This document shows, in pieces, positions 58,734 through 64,000 of a stretch of 64,000 bases of DNA (positions are counted from its first letter, which is position 1; every line of letters starts with the position of its first letter). The position numbers were made by a program, and so were the translations under genes. The notes under the pieces were generated by a model. That model did no database searches. It saw nothing but the letters and a program-made list of their open reading frames with translations, and was not told where the DNA came from. Source of the DNA: an uncultured Gammaproteobacteria bacterium (lineage in GTDB: Bacteria > Pseudomonadota > Gammaproteobacteria > Magnimaribacterales > Magnimaribacteraceae); assembly GCA_913045055.1 (NCBI GenBank), contig CAJWPI010000006.1, forward strand, positions 1-64,000, given 5' to 3'.

Positions 58734-59645
58734 ATGTATTATTTTATTTCTTTATCCTTTCTAGTAGTGTCTATTTTGCTTAATCATGCCGCTTTAGCAC
58801 TTTTCTTGGGAATTCTTTTTTCATTAATTTTAAACCCTTCAGAAAATTTTATATCTAAGAAGATAGGCTCACCGTTATTACAAATTGGTATTGTGATTTT
58901 AGGTGGAAGTATAAGTGTTGCTTCTGTAGTAGAAACCACTTCAAGTTTCTTTATGTGGATATCTATCTTTGTGATAGCAACCTTTTTTGCAGGAATATTT
59001 TTAGGGAAATTATTAAAAGTTTCAAATACTCAATCATATTTATTGGCTTCGGGAACTGCAATTTGTGGAGGGACAGCTATGGCAGCTATTGCTCCAATCT
59101 TAAAGGCAAAACCTCGGGATTATAATGTTGTTATAACTATAGTTTTTGTTCTGAACGCTATTGCAGTAGTTGTTTTTCCTATAGTGGCAATTAATATAGG
59201 GTTAACAGAAAGACAGTTTGGTTTTTGGTCTGCTTTAGCAATTCATGATACATCTTCAGTCTTAGGTTCAGCTTCAATTATAGGAGATAAGGCTATGGAA
59301 GTGGCTACAACTTTGAAAATGGGAAGAACGGTGTGGATAGTACCATTAGTTGTATTTTCTGCTTGGTTTTTCAGTGAAAAAAGAAATAACTCTGGATTAC
59401 CTATTTTTGTAATCTTTTTTGCATTTGCAGTTATTCTCAATTATCTAATCAATCCGTCAGAAGGGGTAGAAGCTTTTCTAAGAGAAATTAATAAAATATT
59501 TCTATTATCTGGATTATTCTGCATAGGAACTCAAACTGATAGATCAATTTTCAAGGACTTGAATACAAAACCTATATACATGGCAGTAGGGCTTTGGGTT
59601 GTTATAGTCCCGTTGAGTTTATTGTTAGTTATATCTTTAATTTAG
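58734..59645 (+). CDS. YeiH/UPF0324 family putative sulfate exporter
   Basis: LLASGTAICGGTAMAAIAPILKAK, IHDTSSVLGSASIIGDKAMEVATTLKMGRTVWIVP. Confidence 0.9.
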   Translation: MYYFISLSFLVVSILLNHAALALFLGILFSLILNPSENFISKKIGSPLLQIGIVILGGSISVASVVETTSSFFMWISIFVIATFFAGIFLGKLLKVSNTQSYLLASGTAICGGTAMAAIAPILKAKPRDYNVVITIVFVLNAIAVVVFPIVAINIGLTERQFGFWSALAIHDTSSVLGSASIIGDKAMEVATTLKMGRTVWIVPLVVFSAWFFSEKRNNSGLPIFVIFFAFAVILNYLINPSEGVEAFLREINKIFLLSGLFCIGTQTDRSIFKDLNTKPIYMAVGLWVVIVPLSLLLVISLI

Positions 59646-59669
59646 TTTTTTTTAAGTGCTTAAATTAGA

Positions 59670-60623
59670 TTAGTGCGTTTTTTGACTTAATTTTCTTTTG
59701 TTAAAATAATACTTAGTGTCACCTATAATTAATTTCATGATTTGTTTATCAAACATTGCTATTAGAAAAGAAAGTAATATCCATAAAGGCTTAGGGAATT
59801 TCCCATTAATTCTAGCTTTATTAAAAAAGTTATAAGATTTATAAATAATTTTTTTAATAAGATTAGGCGTCCTTAAGTTCTTTAATTCATCAAGAGTCTT
59901 CTGTTCTTCTTTACCAAATTTTTGTCTTTCATAATGTAATTGTTGAGCAAGGCCCCCATAACGCATTTGGTTATAAGTCTTTTCGGGATTAGCTTTATTC
60001 ATCATCCTATATTTAAGTAAGACTTCAGGAAGGTTGTGGACCTTATAACCCTTATCAATCACTCTTAGTAAATAGTCATAGTCTTGTGAATACAACAATT
60101 CTTTTCTATAACCTCCAATTGAATCATGTATCTTTTTCTTAAAACAATATGTGGGATGTATAACATTACAAGAATAATCAATAGTACCTATAATTTCTTT
60201 GTGTTTAACAGGCATTAATCTAGTTCCTATCAGTTGATCATTTTCATCAATAATAGAAATAGAAGTGCCACATAAATCAATTTCAGGGTTCTTATCTAAG
60301 AATCTAAGTTGTTTTTCAAATCTTTCTGAATGGGCTATATCATCGCTATCCATCCTACAAATAAGTTGTGCCCTGGCAATAGAAATCCCATAATTTAACG
60401 CTGAAGGAAGGCCTTGATGGTTGAGATTATGCAAAGATATTCTTTCGTCTTGATAGGAATTAATTATATCTACTGAATTGTCGTCAGAACCATCATCCAG
60501 AATAATAAACTCAAAATCTGTGAAAGATTGTTTTAGAATACTATTTATTGCAGCTTCTAAGAACTGCTCTCCATTGTAAACTGACATAATTACACTTATT
60601 TTCGGATTAAGGTTTTTTTTCAT
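59670..60623 (-). CDS. Family 2 glycosyltransferase
   Basis: ISVIMSVYNGEQFLEAAINSILKQSFTDFEFIILDDGSDD, ICRMDSDDIA. Confidence 0.93.
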   Translation of the reverse strand: MKKNLNPKISVIMSVYNGEQFLEAAINSILKQSFTDFEFIILDDGSDDNSVDIINSYQDERISLHNLNHQGLPSALNYGISIARAQLICRMDSDDIAHSERFEKQLRFLDKNPEIDLCGTSISIIDENDQLIGTRLMPVKHKEIIGTIDYSCNVIHPTYCFKKKIHDSIGGYRKELLYSQDYDYLLRVIDKGYKVHNLPEVLLKYRMMNKANPEKTYNQMRYGGLAQQLHYERQKFGKEEQKTLDELKNLRTPNLIKKIIYKSYNFFNKARINGKFPKPLWILLSFLIAMFDKQIMKLIIGDTKYYFNKRKLSQKTH

Positions 60624-60809
60624 AAATTTTAAGCTTTAAAATGTCTAACAAAAAAGCAGGTTTAACCTGTTTATTGCAAATTAAATAATGTTCAATTTCT
60701 GGTTATTAGACTACATTTTATTCTTTTCAATAGAAAATATGGGAGAATATCACTATAGAAGAAGATTTATAGGTAATAAATTGAACTCAAAATCTTCAAA
60801 AAATAAAGA

Positions 60810-61580
60810 ATGAAAGCTGTAATTCTTGCTGGAGGATACGGAACGCGTATTTCGGAAGAGACCGAATTACGACCCAAACCAATGATAGAGATAGGCGGGA
60901 TGCCTATTCTATGGCATATCATGAAAATTTATTCTTATTACGGAATAAATGAGTTTGTTATTTGTTGTGGTTACAAGGGTTATCAGATAAAAGAATACTT
61001 TTCGAATTATTTTCTTCACAGATCTGATGTAACTTTTGATCTTAATGAGAATGAGATGGAAGTACATGAAAAATTTTCTGAACCCTGGAAAGTAACTTTA
61101 GTTGATACTGGTCAAGACACCATGACCGGTGGAAGATTAAAAAGGGTTGCAAAGTATATTGAAAAAGAAGATTCTTTTTGTATGACTTATGGAGATGGAT
61201 TGACTGATCTCAATATAGAAGATCTAATAAAGTTTCATCAAGGTCATGGATTACAGGCAACTTTAACTTCAACTATCCCTCCGAGTAGATTTGGGCTAAT
61301 AGAGTCAAAAAAAGGAATAGTTAAGTCTTTTAAAGAAAAACCAGCAGAAGAACTTAATAAAATTAACGGCGGATTCTTTGTGCTTTCCCCTAAGGTTTTA
61401 AGTTTACTTAAAGATGATAAAACTATTTGGGAGCAAGAGCCTTTAGAAAGGCTGGCTTCAGATGGTCAACTTGCATCTTTTGAGCACGAAGGGTTTTGGC
61501 ACCCAATGGATACCTTACGTGATAAGAATGTTCTTGAATCTCTTTGGGACTCAGGAAGTGCCCCTTGGAAAAAGTGGTAA
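60810..61580 (+). CDS. rfbF: Glucose-1-phosphate cytidylyltransferase
   Basis: MKAVILAGGYGTRISEETELRPKPMIEIGGMPILWHIMKIYSYYGINEFVICCGYKGYQIKEYF. Confidence 0.96.
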   Translation: MKAVILAGGYGTRISEETELRPKPMIEIGGMPILWHIMKIYSYYGINEFVICCGYKGYQIKEYFSNYFLHRSDVTFDLNENEMEVHEKFSEPWKVTLVDTGQDTMTGGRLKRVAKYIEKEDSFCMTYGDGLTDLNIEDLIKFHQGHGLQATLTSTIPPSRFGLIESKKGIVKSFKEKPAEELNKINGGFFVLSPKVLSLLKDDKTIWEQEPLERLASDGQLASFEHEGFWHPMDTLRDKNVLESLWDSGSAPWKKW

Positions 61581-61630
61581 TTAACTAAAATAATAAAGTC
61601 TAAACTTGTCTTTGAACTACTTTCTTTATT

Positions 61631-62698
61631 ATGCTCTTAGATAAATCTTTTTGGAAAAATAAAAAAGTTCTTTTAACCGGTCACACAGGTTTCAAGGGTG
61701 GTTGGTTACTTGTTTTTCTTGAGAGTTTAGATGCTCATGTTCTAGGGGTTTCACTAAAAGCAGAGAAAAAAAGTTTTTTTACAGAAACTAACTTGCAAGA
61801 ATCAAGTCAAGGATTAGTGCAAGATATTAGAGATCTTAACAAAATGTTAGAGATAGAAAGAACATTCCAACCCGAAGTATTGATTCACTTAGCAGCTCAA
61901 CCATTAGTTATTGAATCATACAAAGACCCTATAACAACTTTTACTACCAACATTATAGGGACAGCAAACATTCTTGAGATTATTAGATTGAGTTCATCCA
62001 TAAAAAGTGGGGTGATAATCACAACAGATAAGTGCTATGAAAATAGGAATTTGACTAGAGGTTACAAAGAAGATGATCCCATGGGAGGCCATGATCCATA
62101 TAGCAGTAGTAAGGGAAGTGCAGAACTAGTTATAAGTTCTTATCAAAGATCTTTCTTTACGAAAGAAGATTTTAATGCTGGCTCTGCTGCAATTGGTTCC
62201 GTTAGAGCAGGAAATGTAATTGGAGGGGGAGACTGGGGAAAGGATAGATTAATTCCTGATCTGGTTAAGTCTGCAGAAAATAAAAGTAAAGTAAAAATAA
62301 GAAACCCTTCAGCCACAAGGCCTTGGCAGCATGTTTTAGAACCTCTTTATGGTTATTTATTAGTAGCCGAAAAATTGTTTAATGAAGGACCAACTGGATC
62401 TGATAATTGGAACTTTGGCCCCAAACAAGAAGATGTAAAAAAAGTTTCTACTGTTGCTGATATGTTTTGTGATTCTTGGGGTGATGATTTAAGTTGGAGT
62501 AAAGGAGATCCTGCTTTTCATGAAGCCGCTAACTTGATGTTAGATATAACAAAATCAAAAGAAACTTTAGGTTGGGAACCTAGATGGCCTCTTTCAAAAG
62601 CAATTGATAAAATTGTTGATTGGCATAAAGCTCACTTAAAAGATCAAGATTGTTTATCTATAACTAAGGACCAAATAGTGGAGTTTATAGATCAATAA
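61631..62698 (+). CDS. rfbG: CDP-glucose 4,6-dehydratase
   Basis: LLTGHTGFKGGWLLVFLESL, HLAAQPLVIESYKDP, TTDKCYEN, DPYSSSKGSAEL. Confidence 0.95.
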   Translation: MLLDKSFWKNKKVLLTGHTGFKGGWLLVFLESLDAHVLGVSLKAEKKSFFTETNLQESSQGLVQDIRDLNKMLEIERTFQPEVLIHLAAQPLVIESYKDPITTFTTNIIGTANILEIIRLSSSIKSGVIITTDKCYENRNLTRGYKEDDPMGGHDPYSSSKGSAELVISSYQRSFFTKEDFNAGSAAIGSVRAGNVIGGGDWGKDRLIPDLVKSAENKSKVKIRNPSATRPWQHVLEPLYGYLLVAEKLFNEGPTGSDNWNFGPKQEDVKKVSTVADMFCDSWGDDLSWSKGDPAFHEAANLMLDITKSKETLGWEPRWPLSKAIDKIVDWHKAHLKDQDCLSITKDQIVEFIDQ

Positions 62699-62734
62699 GT
62701 ATTGCCTAATCACATAAATAAATTCAAAAAAAAG

Positions 62735-63940
62735 ATGACAAAAGAAAAATTTACAAGAGTGCCTTACGGATCAACTGTACATGGACAAGAAGAAATCGAT
62801 GCCGTAATAAGTGTCCTTAAGGAGTCTACTCAGATGGGTGCAAAGGTAACTTCATTTGAAAATAAGATTGCTCAACTTTTTGAAAAGGAATATGGTCTTA
62901 TGACTAATTCTGGAAGCTCTGCTCTATATTTAGCTATAGAAAGTTTAGATCTAGATGATGGAGCAGAGGTTATTACCCCAGCTTTGACTTTTGCTACAAC
63001 AGTTGCCTGCCTTGTGAAGAATAATTTAATTCCTTCCTTTGTTGATGTTAAGGAGGATACCTACTGTATAGATGAGATGAAAATAGAGAAATCTATTACA
63101 AAAAAGACAAGAGCAATACTTGCACCAGATTTATTGGGTAATATTTGTAGATGGGACTTGATTAAATCAATAGCAGACAAACATAACTTATTGGTATTGC
63201 ATGATTCTGCTGATACTCTTGGTGCTACTTATAAGGGAAAGAGCCCTGGAGTTTTTACTGATCTTTCAATAACTAGTTTTTATGGTTCACATATAATCAA
63301 TGGAGCTGGTAATGGTGGAATGCTTTGCTCTTCAGATGATTCTGTAATAAAGAAAGCTAAACTTCTAAGATCTTGGGGAAGGAGTTCATCGCTTTTTGCA
63401 GATAGTGAATCTATTGAAAATAGATTTCAGGTTTACTTAGATGAAATAAGATATGACGCAAAGTTTGTGTTTGAAGAGATAGGGTATCAACTAGAGCCCT
63501 CTGAGATTAGTGCTGCTTTTGGATTAATACAACTAGAAAAATTAGCTAAGAATTTAGAATTGAGAAGAAAATTCTTTGATCTTCATAATCAATTTTTTGA
63601 TAATTATTCAGATTTTTTTATTTTACCCAAAGAGACTGAAGATTCTCATACAGGTTGGTTAGCTTATCCTTTGATAGTAAAAGAAAATAGAAAATTTACC
63701 AGGACAGATCTACAAATTTTTCTTGAAAAAAGGAATATTCAGACTCGGGTAGTATTTACAGGGAACATCCTTAGACAACCAGGTTTCAAAAATATTAATT
63801 GCTTAGGAAAAGCTGAAGATTTTGTGAATAGTGATAAAGTTATGAAAGGAGGAATGCTCCTAGCCTGTCATCATGGTTTAAATGAAGAATCAATAAACCA
63901 TATTCATCAAAGTGTTAAGTTATTTCTTGAAAATAACTAA
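62735..63940 (+). CDS. DegT/DnrJ/EryC1/StrS-fold CDP-sugar 3-dehydrase, RfbH-like but without the Fe-S cysteine cluster
   Basis: SFYGSHIINGAGNGG (His at the PLP-Lys position), RSWGRSSSLFADSES, FAGN-like TGNILRQPGF; ATG at 62735 preferred over the TTG at 62702. Confidence 0.87.
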   Translation: MTKEKFTRVPYGSTVHGQEEIDAVISVLKESTQMGAKVTSFENKIAQLFEKEYGLMTNSGSSALYLAIESLDLDDGAEVITPALTFATTVACLVKNNLIPSFVDVKEDTYCIDEMKIEKSITKKTRAILAPDLLGNICRWDLIKSIADKHNLLVLHDSADTLGATYKGKSPGVFTDLSITSFYGSHIINGAGNGGMLCSSDDSVIKKAKLLRSWGRSSSLFADSESIENRFQVYLDEIRYDAKFVFEEIGYQLEPSEISAAFGLIQLEKLAKNLELRRKFFDLHNQFFDNYSDFFILPKETEDSHTGWLAYPLIVKENRKFTRTDLQIFLEKRNIQTRVVFTGNILRQPGFKNINCLGKAEDFVNSDKVMKGGMLLACHHGLNEESINHIHQSVKLFLENN

Positions 63941-64000
63941 TTGGTTAGTAATTCCGAAGCACAAATAGAGGCTCTAGATTATATTGAGAGCATTAAATAA

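Noticed and set aside
60656-60670. GCAGGTTTAACCTGT palindrome upstream of the glycosyltransferase gene, first read as a terminator or JUMPstart-like element
   Set aside because: Only about 5 bp can pair after loop constraints, and no ops/JUMPstart consensus is present; too weak to call
63942-64000. Short TTG-initiated frame at the window end (VSNSEAQIEALDYIESIK*)
   Set aside because: 19 codons ending exactly at the window edge; may be a spacer or the frameshifted start of the next gene, which cannot be judged without more sequence
1-64000. CRISPR arrays, IS elements, prophage, toxin-antitoxin or defence islands
   Set aside because: None seen: no regularly spaced repeats, no transposase or integrase motifs, and nearly all of the sequence is accounted for by housekeeping genes

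Overview
The window is a compact, AT-rich, gene-dense bacterial chromosome segment. Gene content and gene order are gammaproteobacterial (surA-lptD-amgK-murU, rpoZ-spoT-ridA-recG, purD-purH-fis, dnaG-rpoD). The short spacers suggest a streamlined, possibly marine SAR86-like lineage, but that placement is inference. I support about 65 protein genes, one truncated tRNA-Phe, one complete CAU tRNA (probably tRNA-Ile2), and a rubredoxin gene absent from the supplied ORF track. I saw no CRISPR array, transposase, integrase, prophage or recognisable defence island. Most of the window is ordinary housekeeping (his, trp, pur, fol, LPS transport, ubiquinone, stringent response, replication/sigma factor). 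The observations most worth a second look are: (1) an RfbH-type CDP-sugar 3-dehydrase with the PLP-lysine-to-His signature but without the cysteines that bind [2Fe-2S] in classical E1/RfbH; (2) a tandem amidohydrolase pair whose second member has lost its apparent metal ligands; (3) an operon of an ACAD10/LvaA-like kinase, a split MaoC hydratase (inactive-looking plus active half) and an MFS transporter; (4) a membrane pyrophosphatase with residues suggesting a K+-dependent, possibly Na+-pumping type, beside a Na+-symporter family gene; (5) an RRM-protein gene flanked by inverted-repeat/structured elements, including an unexplained multi-helix structure in the trpC/RRM gap; and (6) several leader-region elements (tsaD mini-ORF, gshB alternative hairpins, a TrpR-like palindrome upstream of hisB). 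No clearly new multi-gene system is proven. All product names come from reading the translations, and no database search was possible.
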